The position numbers were made by a program, and so were the translations under genes. This document shows, piece by piece, positions 35,944 to 44,820 of a DNA stretch of 64,000 nt. The notes beneath the pieces are model-generated. The model was given only the letters and a program-made list of their open reading frames with translations, made no database searches and was not told the origin of the DNA. The DNA comes from Cryobacterium inferilacus (GTDB lineage: Bacteria; Actinomycetota; Actinomycetes; Actinomycetales; Microbacteriaceae), in NCBI RefSeq assembly GCF_019599185.1, contig NZ_JAIEUL010000017.1, positions 16,279 through 80,278 on the forward strand. Direction: 5' to 3'. Every line of letters starts with the position of its first letter. The first letter of the stretch is position 1.

Positions 35944-37449
35944 ATGAAAGACGTCTTGGTCATCGGCGGCGGCGTCGCCGGGCTGGTGGCCGCCCGTGAA
36001 TGCGCCCACCTCGGACTCAGCGTGCAGATCGTGGAAGCGGCCGACACCGTCGGCGGTGCCGTGAACAGCCACGAGGTGGCCGGCCTCCGGCTGGACAGCG
36101 GGGCGGAAAGCTTCGCCGTGCGCGGCAACACCGTGACGGCCTTCATCGACGACCTCGGCCTGGCCGGCGAGATCGTGGAACCCAACCCGGCCGGCGCCTG
36201 GCTGCACCTGCCGGCGACCAGAGCCGGCGGAGCCCCGATGTCGGTGCCGCTGCCCGCCGCCGGCGTGCTCGGCATCCCCGGGTCGCCGCTCTCCGACGAC
36301 GTGCGCAGGGCCATCGGCTGGTCCGGCGCCCTGCGCGCCTACGCCGACCGGCTGATGCCGGTGCTCAAGATCGGCCGCGAGCACAGCCTCGGCGAGCTGG
36401 TGGGCAAACGGATGGGCACCAAGGTGCTCGACCGGCTCGTCAGCCCGGTCGCCGGCGGGGTCTACGCCACCGCAGCGGGCGACCTCGACGTCGACGTCGT
36501 GGCGCCCGGCCTGAACAAGGCCCTCGCCACGGCCGGGTCGCTCTCCGGTGCGGTCATGGCCCTCCGTACCGCGGCCCCGGCCGGGTCGGCCGTGCGCGGC
36601 CTGAACGGCGGGATGCACCGGCTGGTCGCCGCCCTCGTCGCCGACCTGGAGACGTACGGCGCCACGATCCAGACCGGGGTCACCGTCACGGGTTTCCGCC
36701 CGGTGGACACCGACACGGTCGCGGCCGACGGCGCCGTGACCGACACGCGCAGCTGGGTCGTCGACCTCGTCCAGACCCCGGCTGCCGCTTCCGCCGCCGA
36801 CAGCCCAGGCGCCGAGCCGCACACCGTCCAGGCGCGGCACCTGATCCTCGCCGTTCCCGCGGCGCCGGCCCTGGCGCTGCTCGCGCCGCTCGGCCCCGGT
36901 TTCGCGCAGGCGGCCGCGCTGGACTGGCCGGCTCCCGCCGCGGTGGAGCTGGCGACCCTGGTGCTCGACGCCCCAGCCCTCGACGCGAACCCGCGCGGCA
37001 CCGGAGTACTCGTCGCCGTCGACACCCCCGGCGTCACGGCCAAGGCGCTCACCCATGCCACCGCCAAATGGGGCTGGCTCGACGCCCTCACCCCGCCGGG
37101 CCGGCATGTGATCAGGTTGTCGTTCGGTCGGGCCGGCGCCCCCGTGCCCACCCTCGGCCTGAGCGACGAGGAACTCAGGGACCTCGCTCTGCACGACGCC
37201 GCCGCGATCCTCGGTGTCGACCTGTCCGCGGCCACGGTGCACGGTTTCGCCCGCACCCTGTGGAGCGACGGGCTCTCGCCGGCCACCATCGGCGCCCCCG
37301 AGCGCATCCGCCGGGTGCGTGCTGTGGTCGAGCAGACCCCGGGGCTCGAGGTGACCGGCGGGTGGCTCTCCGGCACCGGTCTGGCATCCGTGATTCCCGA
37401 TGCGATCCAGGCGGGTATCCGCGGCAGACGGGCAGTGCTAGACCTCTGA
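35944..37449 (+). CDS. hemY: Coproporphyrinogen III oxidase (HemY/CgoX type)
   Basis: A 501-residue FAD enzyme. The dinucleotide-binding segment VLVIGGGVAGLVAARE is at residues 4-19 and the C-terminal GGWLSGTGLASVIPDAIQAG closes the FAD site. In actinobacteria the HemY-type enzyme oxidises coproporphyrinogen III to coproporphyrin III, because HemQ and HemH follow in the coproporphyrin-dependent pathway; both are present downstream. ATG 35944 is chosen over 35905 because GGAAGG precedes it and the Rossmann motif then sits at the N-terminus. A low-complexity Ala/Asp insertion lies near 270-290. Confidence 0.9.
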   Translation: MKDVLVIGGGVAGLVAARECAHLGLSVQIVEAADTVGGAVNSHEVAGLRLDSGAESFAVRGNTVTAFIDDLGLAGEIVEPNPAGAWLHLPATRAGGAPMSVPLPAAGVLGIPGSPLSDDVRRAIGWSGALRAYADRLMPVLKIGREHSLGELVGKRMGTKVLDRLVSPVAGGVYATAAGDLDVDVVAPGLNKALATAGSLSGAVMALRTAAPAGSAVRGLNGGMHRLVAALVADLETYGATIQTGVTVTGFRPVDTDTVAADGAVTDTRSWVVDLVQTPAAASAADSPGAEPHTVQARHLILAVPAAPALALLAPLGPGFAQAAALDWPAPAAVELATLVLDAPALDANPRGTGVLVAVDTPGVTAKALTHATAKWGWLDALTPPGRHVIRLSFGRAGAPVPTLGLSDEELRDLALHDAAAILGVDLSAATVHGFARTLWSDGLSPATIGAPERIRRVRAVVEQTPGLEVTGGWLSGTGLASVIPDAIQAGIRGRRAVLDL

Positions 37450-37539
37450 TCAGGGCCGTTGTTGCGGCCGCGCACATGTTCCTCGCCGGTTCGGGGGGTT
37501 ACGCTGGAAAAAACATGAACGTAACGGAATGGAGTCACA

Positions 37540-37953
37540 ATGCGGGGAAAGCTTCTTTTCATCACCGGCGGGCTCGTCGGTTATGTGCTCGGCGCCCGTG
37601 CAGGTCGTCAGCGTTACGACCAGATCGCGTCGGCCGCCTCTGACCTGTGGAACCGGCCTCCCGTGCAGCGCCGCGTGAACGAGGTCAAGGACTTCGCGCT
37701 CGAGCGCGTCGGCGACGTTCCCGGTGTGCTCTTCGAGGCGGGCAAGAAGGTCGTCTCTGCCGTGCAGGACAAGACCAAGTCGGCTCCTGGCAAGGCCGCC
37801 ACGGGTTCCGACGCGTCGGCCCCAGAGGCCGGCAGCGCCACGGCCGCAGGCAAGGCCGCTGCCGCGGCCACGAAGTCCGCCAAATCGGCAGCCGCATCGG
37901 CCGGATCCGCGGCCAGGTCCGCGAAGGCCGCGTCCGACTCCGACGCGCAGTAA
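37540..37953 (+). CDS. YtxH-like small envelope protein
   Basis: A 137-residue protein. A glycine-rich hydrophobic N-terminus (KLLFITGGLVGYVLGARAGRQRY) resembles YtxH-type proteins, followed by a helix and a long Ala/Lys/Ser-rich tail with repeated AAKSAKSAAASAG-type segments that could form an amphipathic or disordered region. Function is unknown. It is the first of three small genes lying between hemY and hemQ. It has an ATGGAG ribosome site before ATG 37540. Confidence 0.72.
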   Translation: MRGKLLFITGGLVGYVLGARAGRQRYDQIASAASDLWNRPPVQRRVNEVKDFALERVGDVPGVLFEAGKKVVSAVQDKTKSAPGKAATGSDASAPEAGSATAAGKAAAAATKSAKSAAASAGSAARSAKAASDSDAQ

Positions 37954-37984
37954 CTCAAGCCCCAGCCGTCCAGGAAGGATGCCA

Positions 37985-38401
37985 GTGAGCACCAGCGGGT
38001 ACAACCCCAAGAGCAAACAGTCATTGTTCACGCTCCTCAGTGAACTCCCCGGCCAGATCACCGACCTGATCAAGGCGGAGATCGACGCCTTCAAGGCGGA
38101 CATCTCCGGCAAGGCCAAGAACGTGGGCATCGGGATCGGCCTGTTCGTCGGCGCCGCGGTCTTCGCGTTCTTCGCGATCATCGTGTTCATCGCGCTGGCC
38201 GTCATCGCCCTCGACCTGGTGCTGCCGCTCTGGCTGGCGGCGCTGATCGTGGCCGTCGCACTGCTCCTCGTCGCCGTGATCCTGGCCCTGATCGGCTTGA
38301 ACAAGGTCAAGAAGGGCACCAGTCACGACCCGGACGGCGTGACCGCCAACATCCAGAAGGACGTCGACGCACTCAAGGGAGTTGGCCAGTATGAGCACTG
38401 A
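37985..38401 (+). CDS. Phage holin family (Holin-X-like) membrane protein
   Basis: A 138-residue protein with two strong hydrophobic helices (VGIGIGLFVGAAVFAFFAIIVFIALAV and LPLWLAALIVAVALLLVAVILALIGL, about 55-110) and charged ends. This matches the actinobacterial PF07332-type family, which is chromosomal and not evidence of a prophage. GTG 37985 has AAGGAAGGA upstream. It overlaps the next gene by 11 bases. Confidence 0.8.
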   Translation: MSTSGYNPKSKQSLFTLLSELPGQITDLIKAEIDAFKADISGKAKNVGIGIGLFVGAAVFAFFAIIVFIALAVIALDLVLPLWLAALIVAVALLLVAVILALIGLNKVKKGTSHDPDGVTANIQKDVDALKGVGQYEH

Positions 38402-38678
38402 CAAGACCCAGGACACCCGGCCGGACCACCGCAGCACCGCCGAGAAGCGTGCAGACGCCGACCGCGCCCGCGCCGCGCTGGCCGGCACCCTGGACGCGAT
38501 CGAGTACAAGCTCAACGTGCCCAAGCAGATCAAGATCAACACCAGGCGCGTCACCCTGGGCCTGCACAGGCTCGGCGACGACAACCCGGCCGCGCTGGCC
38601 GGCATCGCGCTCGCGGCGGCCGCCACGGTCGGCACCTGCGTGTGGTGGGGCCTGCGGGCGGTTCTCGACCGCCGCTGA
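38391..38678 (+). CDS. DUF3618 domain protein
   Basis: A 95-residue protein. The N-terminal half, with RADADRARAALAGTLDAIEYKLNVPKQIK, matches the DUF3618 pattern (R-x2-L-x2-T-x4-E-x-K-x-D-x-P), and a hydrophobic segment lies near residues 66-88. DUF3618 genes commonly neighbour Holin-X-type genes in actinobacteria, as here. ATG 38391 lies inside the end of the holin-family gene. Function is unknown. Confidence 0.8.
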   Translation: MSTDKTQDTRPDHRSTAEKRADADRARAALAGTLDAIEYKLNVPKQIKINTRRVTLGLHRLGDDNPAALAGIALAAAATVGTCVWWGLRAVLDRR

Positions 38679-38771
38679 TCGACCGGGTGAGTCGGTCTAC
38701 TTTTGGCTCTCCGGGCAAAGCGGTAGAGACTAGTAGACATGACTCACCCGGCTGCCGGAGAGGCAGTAGAC

Positions 38772-39503
38772 ATGACCGTGCCCACCCCCGATTCACACAC
38801 CTCAGCAGAGGCTGAACCCACCGAGGCATCGCCCTCTGGATTCACCCTCTTCACTGTGTTGCGCAAGGACCCGTCCAACCCCGACGACCTCGACGGCCGT
38901 GACGTTCCGCGCTTCGTGGACGAGCTCGACGACATCATCGCCCTCGTCGAGGCCGAGGGTGTGACCCTGCGCGGCATCTACGACGTGTCCGGCCTCCGCG
39001 CCGACGCCGACGTGATGCTCTGGACCCACGCCGATGAGGCTCAGACCCTGCAGTGGGCCAACCGGGAGCTGCGTCGCAGCCGCTTGCTCAAGAGCCTGCT
39101 GCCGACCTGGAATGCCATGGGCGTGCACCGTGACGCCGAGTTCAACAAGAGTCACGTGCCCGGCTTCCTCCGCGGTGTCGAGCCCAAGTCCTGGCTCACC
39201 GTCTACCCGTTCGTGCGCAGCTTCGAGTGGTACCTGCTGCCGGAGGCCGAGCGCAGCAAGATGCTCGCCGACCACGGCCGCAAGGGCGCCGCGTTCCGCG
39301 GGGCCATCGCCAACACGGTGTCCTCCTTCGCTCTGGGTGACTACGAGTGGCTGCTGCCGATCGAGTCCGACGAGCTGGTCGAGCTGGTCGACCTGATGCG
39401 CGAACTGCGTGCAACGGATGCCCGCATGCACGTGCGCGAAGAGGTTCCGTTCTACACGGGTCGTCGCATCACCACCGCCGAGCTCGTGGAGGTCCTGCAG
39501 TAA
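38772..39503 (+). CDS. hemQ: Coproheme decarboxylase (HemQ/ChdC)
   Basis: A 243-residue enzyme that converts coproheme to heme b by two peroxide-dependent decarboxylations. GFTLFTVLRKDP opens the ferredoxin-like fold; VYPFVRSFEWYLL contains the catalytic tyrosine (Y145 counting from 38772) and HVPGFLRGVEPKSWLTV precedes it. Two starts are possible: ATG 38739 and ATG 38772. Both follow the same AGTAGAC sequence; I prefer the second because GGAGAG precedes it. It overlaps hemH by one base. Confidence 0.92.
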   Translation: MTVPTPDSHTSAEAEPTEASPSGFTLFTVLRKDPSNPDDLDGRDVPRFVDELDDIIALVEAEGVTLRGIYDVSGLRADADVMLWTHADEAQTLQWANRELRRSRLLKSLLPTWNAMGVHRDAEFNKSHVPGFLRGVEPKSWLTVYPFVRSFEWYLLPEAERSKMLADHGRKGAAFRGAIANTVSSFALGDYEWLLPIESDELVELVDLMRELRATDARMHVREEVPFYTGRRITTAELVEVLQ

Positions 39504-40597
39504 TGGCCAACTATGACGCCATCCTGCTCGCCGGCTTCGGTGGACCAGAGGGCCAGGACGACGTGATCCCGTTCCTGCGTAACGTCACCCGCGGCCGCGG
39601 CATCCCGGAAGAACGCCTGGAAGAGGTCGCGGTGCACTACCGCCACTTCGGTGGCATCAGCCCGATCAACCAGCAGAACCGCGTGCTGCAGGCCGCCCTG
39701 CAGGCCGAGCTCGACCGCCGCGGCATCGAGATCCCGGTCATCTGGGGCAACCGCAACTGGGCGCCGTACCTGCCGGACACCATCGCTGAGGCGCACGCCA
39801 ACGGCCAGGACCGCCTGCTCGCGATCGCGACCAGCGCGTACAGCTCGTACTCCGGCTGCCGTCAGTACCGCGAGGACTTCGCGCAGGCGCTGGACACGAC
39901 CGGGCTCACCGGCACCGTGCAGATCGACAAGATCCGCCAGTTCTTCGACCACCCCGGCTTCGTCACCCCGTTCATCACCGGTGTGCGCCAGGGCCTGGCC
40001 GATGTTGTAGCCGCCAACCCCGGCATCAACCTGGCCACCGAGGTCGAGGTCCTGTTCTCCACCCACTCGATCCCGTCCACGGATGCCGCCAAGAGCGGCC
40101 CAGCGGAGCGCGGCTTCGGACCGGACGGCGCCTACGCCGCCCAGCACATGGCCGTGGCCGATGTGGTCATGCAGGGCCTCGAGTCGCCGTGGCAGCTGGT
40201 CTACCAGTCCCGCAGCGGCCCGCCCAGCATGCCGTGGCTGGAGCCCGACATCAACGACGCCATCGGATTGCTGCCGGCCCGCGGCATCCGTGCGGTCGTC
40301 ATCGTGCCGCTCGGCTTCGTCAGCGACCACATGGAGGTCATGTGGGACCTCGACAACGAGGCCACCGAAACGGCCGCGGAGAACGGCCTGTTCTCGGTGC
40401 GCGTGCCCACCCCGGGCGCCGACCCGGTCTACGTGAGCGGCCTGATCGACCTCGTCGAGGAGCGCCTGAACGACGTGCCTGCCGAGGATCGTCCGGCCCT
40501 GACCGACCTGGGACCCTGGTACGACATCTGCCGCCCCGGCTGCTGCGAGAACGTGCGTCTCGGCTTCAAGCCCGCCGTCGCGGGTGTGGCGCCGTGA
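39503..40597 (+). CDS. hemH: Coproporphyrin ferrochelatase (HemH/CpfC)
   Basis: A 364-residue enzyme that inserts iron into coproporphyrin III. ANYDAILLAGFGGPEGQDDV opens the protein, TSAYSSYSGCRQYRED (about 112-127) and VLFSTHSIPS (about 182-191, catalytic His) follow, and C-terminal DICRPGCCENVR supplies cysteines suited to the [2Fe-2S] cluster of actinobacterial ferrochelatases. ATG 39503 shares its A with the hemQ stop and GGAGG lies upstream. The iron chemistry fits co-regulation with iron supply, but no iron box is seen here. Confidence 0.93.
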   Translation: MANYDAILLAGFGGPEGQDDVIPFLRNVTRGRGIPEERLEEVAVHYRHFGGISPINQQNRVLQAALQAELDRRGIEIPVIWGNRNWAPYLPDTIAEAHANGQDRLLAIATSAYSSYSGCRQYREDFAQALDTTGLTGTVQIDKIRQFFDHPGFVTPFITGVRQGLADVVAANPGINLATEVEVLFSTHSIPSTDAAKSGPAERGFGPDGAYAAQHMAVADVVMQGLESPWQLVYQSRSGPPSMPWLEPDINDAIGLLPARGIRAVVIVPLGFVSDHMEVMWDLDNEATETAAENGLFSVRVPTPGADPVYVSGLIDLVEERLNDVPAEDRPALTDLGPWYDICRPGCCENVRLGFKPAVAGVAP

Positions 40598-41547
40598 GCG
40601 TCATTCGCGTCGGCACCAGGGGGAGCGCCCTCGCCATGGCACAGACCACGGCCGTGGCCAACCGCATCCAGGCGGCCACGAGCAGCGAGGTGGAGATCAT
40701 CCCGATCACCACGCACGGTGACGTCTCCCGCGAGTCCCTGTCCAGCCTGGGCGGAACCGGCGTGTTCGCCAGCGCCCTGCGCGAGGCCCTGCTGAACGAC
40801 GAGTGCGACGTTGTCGTGCACTCCCTCAAGGACCTCCCGACCGAGCCGTACGCCGGCCTGGTCATCGGTGCCACGCCCAAGCGTGCCGACGCCAGGGACG
40901 TGCTCTGCGCCAGGGCCGGCTACACCCTCGCCACGCTGCCGGAGGGCGCGAGGGTGGGCACAGGATCACCGCGTCGTGCGGCCCAGCTGCGCGAGCTGCG
41001 ACCGGATCTGGAGGTTGTCGACATCCGCGGCAACGTCGGTACCCGGCTCAAGCTGGTGGAGGACGAAACCCTGCACGCCGTCGTGCTCGCCGCGGCGGGC
41101 CTCGGCCGGCTCGGCCTGCTCGAGAACATGGCCACCGACTATCTCGAGCTCTCCGACTGGCCCACCGCGCCCGGCCAGGGTGCATTGGCCATCGAGGTGC
41201 GCCAGGGCAAGCCCGACCGCCTGCTCAGCAAGGCCCTCGCCGTGCTGAACCACGCCACCACCGAGGCCACGGTCACCGCCGAACGGCACGTGCTCGCCCG
41301 GCTCGAGGCCGGTTGCGCCGCCCCGATCGGCGCCACGGCCGTGATCGACGACGGCCTGCTCTTCCTCACCGCCACCGTGTACAGCCCGGACGGCACTCGC
41401 CGGATCACGGCCTCGCACGCGGCGACTCCCGAATCACACTCCATCCTCGACCTGCGGGACGCCGCCCTGGACGTCGCCGAGCGCGCCGCCGCCGAGCTGC
41501 TCTCCGGCGGCGCCGCCGAGATCGCCCCGCTGTCGGTGACGTCGTGA
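40594..41547 (+). CDS. hemC: Hydroxymethylbilane synthase (porphobilinogen deaminase)
   Basis: A 317-residue enzyme joining four porphobilinogen units. RVGTRGSALAMAQT opens it, VVHSLKDLPTE (about 74-84), VGTGSPRRAAQLRELRPDL (about 125-143) and DIRGNVGTRL are substrate-binding segments, and EAGCAAPIGA holds the cysteine that carries the dipyrromethane cofactor. It overlaps hemH and hemD by four bases each (GTGA), so the three are translationally coupled. Confidence 0.95.
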   Translation: MSVIRVGTRGSALAMAQTTAVANRIQAATSSEVEIIPITTHGDVSRESLSSLGGTGVFASALREALLNDECDVVVHSLKDLPTEPYAGLVIGATPKRADARDVLCARAGYTLATLPEGARVGTGSPRRAAQLRELRPDLEVVDIRGNVGTRLKLVEDETLHAVVLAAAGLGRLGLLENMATDYLELSDWPTAPGQGALAIEVRQGKPDRLLSKALAVLNHATTEATVTAERHVLARLEAGCAAPIGATAVIDDGLLFLTATVYSPDGTRRITASHAATPESHSILDLRDAALDVAERAAAELLSGGAAEIAPLSVTS

Positions 41548-42329
41548 GCGCCGTGCGGTACAACCCGGAGAAGCCGCTCGCCGGCTGGCGGGTGCTCGTG
41601 CCCCGCGGCGGGCCGTGGGGCGACCAGGTCGCCGCAAACCTGCGCAGCCGCGGCGCGTTGCCGATCGTGGCCCCGATGATCAACTTCGCCCCCACCGATG
41701 ACGCCGCCGCCCTGGATGCGGCCCTGGCCAGGCTCGCCGCAGGTGACTTCGATTGGATGACGGTCACCAGCGCCACGACCGTCGACGTGCTCTCCTCGCA
41801 CCGAGCAGTCGTGGCCCCCGGCACGCGCATCGCCGCTGTCGGTGAGACCACAGCGGCCGCGCTCGTGGCCGCGGGCTACCACGTAGACATCGTTCCGGCC
41901 GAGGACAACTCCGCCAAGGGCCTGCTCGCCGACTGGGAGGCCGCCACCCACGGCGTCATCCCGCTGCGCGTCCTCACCCTGCGCTCCGAGATCGCCAAGC
42001 CGCTGCTCACCGAGGGGCTGCGCCGCATCGGCCACGACGTCGAATCCGTCGTCGCCTACCGCACCGTGGGTGTTCCCGTCTCCGACCGGGTGATCGCCGA
42101 CATCAAGGCCGGCCGGGTGCACGCCGTCCTGGTCACCAGCGGCAGCGTCGCGCAGCAGGTGCAGGACCAGCTCGGCCCGATTCCGCGGACCACCCTGGTG
42201 GCCTGCATCGGTCCGCGCACGGCGAAGGATGCGGAGGCCATCGGCTTGCGCGTCGACGTCATCGCCGACGAACGCAGCGCGGAATCCCTCATCGAAGCCC
42301 TCGTCCGACTGGCTCCGCGGGACCTGTAG
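41544..42329 (+). CDS. hemD: Uroporphyrinogen III synthase
   Basis: A 261-residue two-lobed protein that closes the tetrapyrrole ring with inversion of ring D. GWRVLVPRGGPWGDQVAANLRSRGA opens lobe 1, DFDWMTVTSATTVDVL and RIAAVGETTAAALVAAGY follow, and VHAVLVTSGSVAQQVQDQL with VACIGPRTAKDAEAIGL mark lobe 2. Members are poorly conserved, so position in the operon adds weight. GTG 41544 overlaps the hemC stop. Confidence 0.9.
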   Translation: MSAVRYNPEKPLAGWRVLVPRGGPWGDQVAANLRSRGALPIVAPMINFAPTDDAAALDAALARLAAGDFDWMTVTSATTVDVLSSHRAVVAPGTRIAAVGETTAAALVAAGYHVDIVPAEDNSAKGLLADWEAATHGVIPLRVLTLRSEIAKPLLTEGLRRIGHDVESVVAYRTVGVPVSDRVIADIKAGRVHAVLVTSGSVAQQVQDQLGPIPRTTLVACIGPRTAKDAEAIGLRVDVIADERSAESLIEALVRLAPRDL

Positions 42330-42386
42330 CGCGTCCAGCCGAATCGGGGCACGATGCACCCCTCAGGAGTCAGAGGTCACCGCACG

Positions 42387-43772
42387 ATGGCGAAGAACAC
42401 AGTTGGACCCGCAGCGCGGGGCCGCGGCCTGACGGGCTTCTCGAACCTCGTCGTGCACGACTACTCCGCGCTGCTGGCGCTGGTCGTGTTCCTCTTCGTC
42501 GTGATGCTGTTCACGAGCCTACTCAGCCTGCCGGTGGCCGCCGTCGATGGACAACCGACGGCGTTCCACGACACCGTGTTCACTGCGGTGTCGGCCATGA
42601 CGGTGACCGGGCTGGTGACCGTCAACACCGCCGAACACTGGTCGATGTTCGGCCAGGTCGTCATCCTGCTGGCCATCCAGGTCGGCGGACTGGGCATCGT
42701 GACGATCGCGCTGCTGCTCTCCCGCGCGGTGACCCGCAACCTCGGCCTGAAGGGGCGCATTCTCGCCAGGCAGGGCGTGGGCACCACCAAACTCGGCGAG
42801 GTGCAATCGCTGCTGCGCGTCGTGATCCTGACCACCCTGAGCCTGGAGCTGGCGTTGGCCGTCTTCTTGGTACCGCGCTTCATCATGGTGGAGGACTCCG
42901 TGCCCGCCGGGCTCTGGCACGGGATCTTCTACTCCGTCTCGGCGTTCAATAACGCGGGCTTCACCGCACACGCGGATGGCCTGGCCGGGTTCGTCAACGA
43001 CCCGTGGATCCTCGTGCCGATCATGGTCGGCGTCTTCGTCGGCAGCTTCGGCTTCCCGGTGTTCCTGGTGCTCATGGTGGTCAAGTGGCACTGGCGCAAA
43101 TGGAACCTGCACACCAAGCTCACGCTGTCGACGACGGGAATCCTGCTCGTCGCCGGTGCCCTGCTGTGGGGTGCCCTGGAGTGGTCGAACAGCGCGACCA
43201 TCGGTGACCTGCCGGTGGGGGAGCGCATCATGCAAGCCGTCTTCGCCTCGACCATGATGCGGTCGGGCGGATTCTCCCTCGTCGACCCGGCGGCGACCAC
43301 GTCGGCGACCCTGCTCGCCACCGATGCGCTGATGTTCGTCGGCGGCGGATCCGCATCGACCGCCGGCGGCATCAAGGTCACCACGATCGCGTTGCTGTTC
43401 CTGGCGATCATCGCCGAGGCCAAGGGCGACAAGAACCTGATGGTGTTCGGGCGCACCATCCCAGAGGCCACGATGCGGGTGGCGATCAGTGTGACCTTCT
43501 TCGGGGCGACCCTGGTGCTCGGCGCGAGCGGCCTGATCATGCTCGTCAGCGACGCCCCACTGGACCACATCCTGTTCGAGGTGATCTCGGCGTTCGCGAC
43601 CTGCGGGCTGAGCGTCGGACTCAGCGCCGAACTGCCGCCGTCGGGCAAGTACATCCTGGCCGCGTTGATGTTCGCCGGCCGGGTCGGTCCGATCGGCCTG
43701 GCGTCCGCGTTGGCACTCCGCCGCCGCAACCTGCTCTTCCGGTACCCGGAAGAGCGCCCCGTCATCGGCTGA
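42387..43772 (+). CDS. TrkH/KtrB-type potassium transporter subunit
   Basis: A 461-residue membrane protein with the four pore-loop repeats of the Trk/Ktr family: SAMTVTGLVTV, SAFNNAGFTAH, STMMRSGGFSLVD and SAFATCGLSVG, each with the conserved filter glycine. Eight transmembrane helices with four pore loops are expected. No TrkA/KtrA regulatory subunit is next to it; one must be encoded elsewhere. The start at 42387 (MAKNTV) is preferred to 42354, but ribosome sites are weak at both. It sits between hemD and hemB, probably read through from the heme operon. Confidence 0.88.
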   Translation: MAKNTVGPAARGRGLTGFSNLVVHDYSALLALVVFLFVVMLFTSLLSLPVAAVDGQPTAFHDTVFTAVSAMTVTGLVTVNTAEHWSMFGQVVILLAIQVGGLGIVTIALLLSRAVTRNLGLKGRILARQGVGTTKLGEVQSLLRVVILTTLSLELALAVFLVPRFIMVEDSVPAGLWHGIFYSVSAFNNAGFTAHADGLAGFVNDPWILVPIMVGVFVGSFGFPVFLVLMVVKWHWRKWNLHTKLTLSTTGILLVAGALLWGALEWSNSATIGDLPVGERIMQAVFASTMMRSGGFSLVDPAATTSATLLATDALMFVGGGSASTAGGIKVTTIALLFLAIIAEAKGDKNLMVFGRTIPEATMRVAISVTFFGATLVLGASGLIMLVSDAPLDHILFEVISAFATCGLSVGLSAELPPSGKYILAALMFAGRVGPIGLASALALRRRNLLFRYPEERPVIG

Positions 43773-43821
43773 CGGCGCTCGCCCCCGCTCCGCAGGCTTA
43801 CCGGCTCACAGGCTGGAGGCC

Positions 43822-43827
43822 TAGGCT
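43822..43827 (+). promoter_or_regulatory. -10 box of leaderless hemB promoter
   Basis: TAGGCT, six bases, then GTG at 43834. This gives hemB-hemL a transcript of their own at the end of the heme cluster. Confidence 0.55.
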
Positions 43828-43833
43828 GGTCGG

Positions 43834-44820
43834 GTGATAAACCCCGTCATCCGCCCGCGACGACTGCGCACTACCCCCGCACTCCGCCGCCTGGCCAGCG
43901 AAACCCGTGTCCACCCCGCCGAGCTCGTTCTGCCGCTGTTCGTGCGTGAGGGCACCGAGTCCACCCCGATCTCCTCGATGCCCGGCGTGGTGCAGCACAG
44001 CATCGACGGGGCTCGCCGCGCCGTGGCAGAGGCCGCCGCCGCCGGCATCGGCGGGGTGATGCTGTTCGGTGTCCCTGAGGTGCGCGACGCGACCGGTACA
44101 GGGGCCACCGACCCCGACGGCATCCTCAACGCCGCCACCAGGGCGATCGTCGCCGAGGTCGGCGACGCGCTGGTCGTGCAGACCGACCTGTGCCTGGATG
44201 AGTTCACCGATCACGGCCACTGCGGTGTGCTCGCCGCCGACGGTCACGTCGACAACGACGCCACCCTGGTGCGTTACAACGAGATGGCACTCGCCCAGGC
44301 CGAGGCCGGCTCCGCCCTGCTCGGCCTGTCCGGCATGATGGACGGCCAGGTCGCCTCCGTGCGCGCCGCCCTCGACGCCGCCGGGCACGCCGACACGGCC
44401 GTGCTGGCCTATTCGGCCAAGTACGCCTCCGCCTACTACGGACCGTTCCGCGAGGCGGTGCAATCCACCCTGGTCGGCGACCGCCGCACCTACCAGCTCG
44501 ACCCCGCCAACCGCCGAGAGGGCGTGCGCGAGGCCCGCATCGACATCGACGAGGGCGCAGACGTCGTCATGGTCAAGCCCGCAGGCAGCTACCTCGACGT
44601 GCTCGCCGAGGTCGCCGCCATGAGTGAGGTTCCCGTCTGGGCGTACCAGGTCTCCGGCGAGTACGCCATGATCGAGGCCGCCGCCGCGCAGGGCTGGATC
44701 GACCGCCGCCGCGCCATCGAGGAGTCGGTGCTCAGCATCCGCCGTGCCGGCGCCGACGCCATACTCACCTACTGGGCGGTCGAACTCGCCGCCTGGCTCA
44801 CCGAAACGGATGCCCGATGA
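43834..44820 (+). CDS. hemB: Delta-aminolevulinic acid dehydratase (porphobilinogen synthase)
   Basis: A 328-residue enzyme condensing two aminolevulinate molecules. The Schiff-base lysines lie in [15 protein letters not shown] (about 190-204) and [12 protein letters not shown] (about 245-256). The metal-site region is [14 protein letters not shown] (about 117-130): it has one Cys and an Asp where zinc enzymes carry three cysteines, so a magnesium-type enzyme is expected. GTG 43834 is leaderless; the stop overlaps hemL by four bases. Confidence 0.95.
   Translation: MINPVIRPRRLRTTPALRRLASETRVHPAELVLPLFVREGTESTPISSMPGVVQHSIDGARRAVAEAAAAGIGGVMLFGVPEVRDATGTGATDPDGILNAATRAIVAEVGDALVVQTDLCLDEFTDHGHCGVLAADGHVDNDATLVRYNEMALAQAEAGSALLGLSGMMDGQVASVRAALDAAGHADTAVLAYSAKYASAYYGPFREAVQSTLVGDRRTYQLDPANRREGVREARIDIDEGADVVMVKPAGSYLDVLAEVAAMSEVPVWAYQVSGEYAMIEAAAAQGWIDRRRAIEESVLSIRRAGADAILTYWAVELAAWLTETDAR

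Noticed and set aside
37985..38401. Holin-family gene as evidence of a prophage
   Set aside because: The actinobacterial Holin-X/DUF3618 pair is chromosomal and no phage structural, integrase or att sequence is present.
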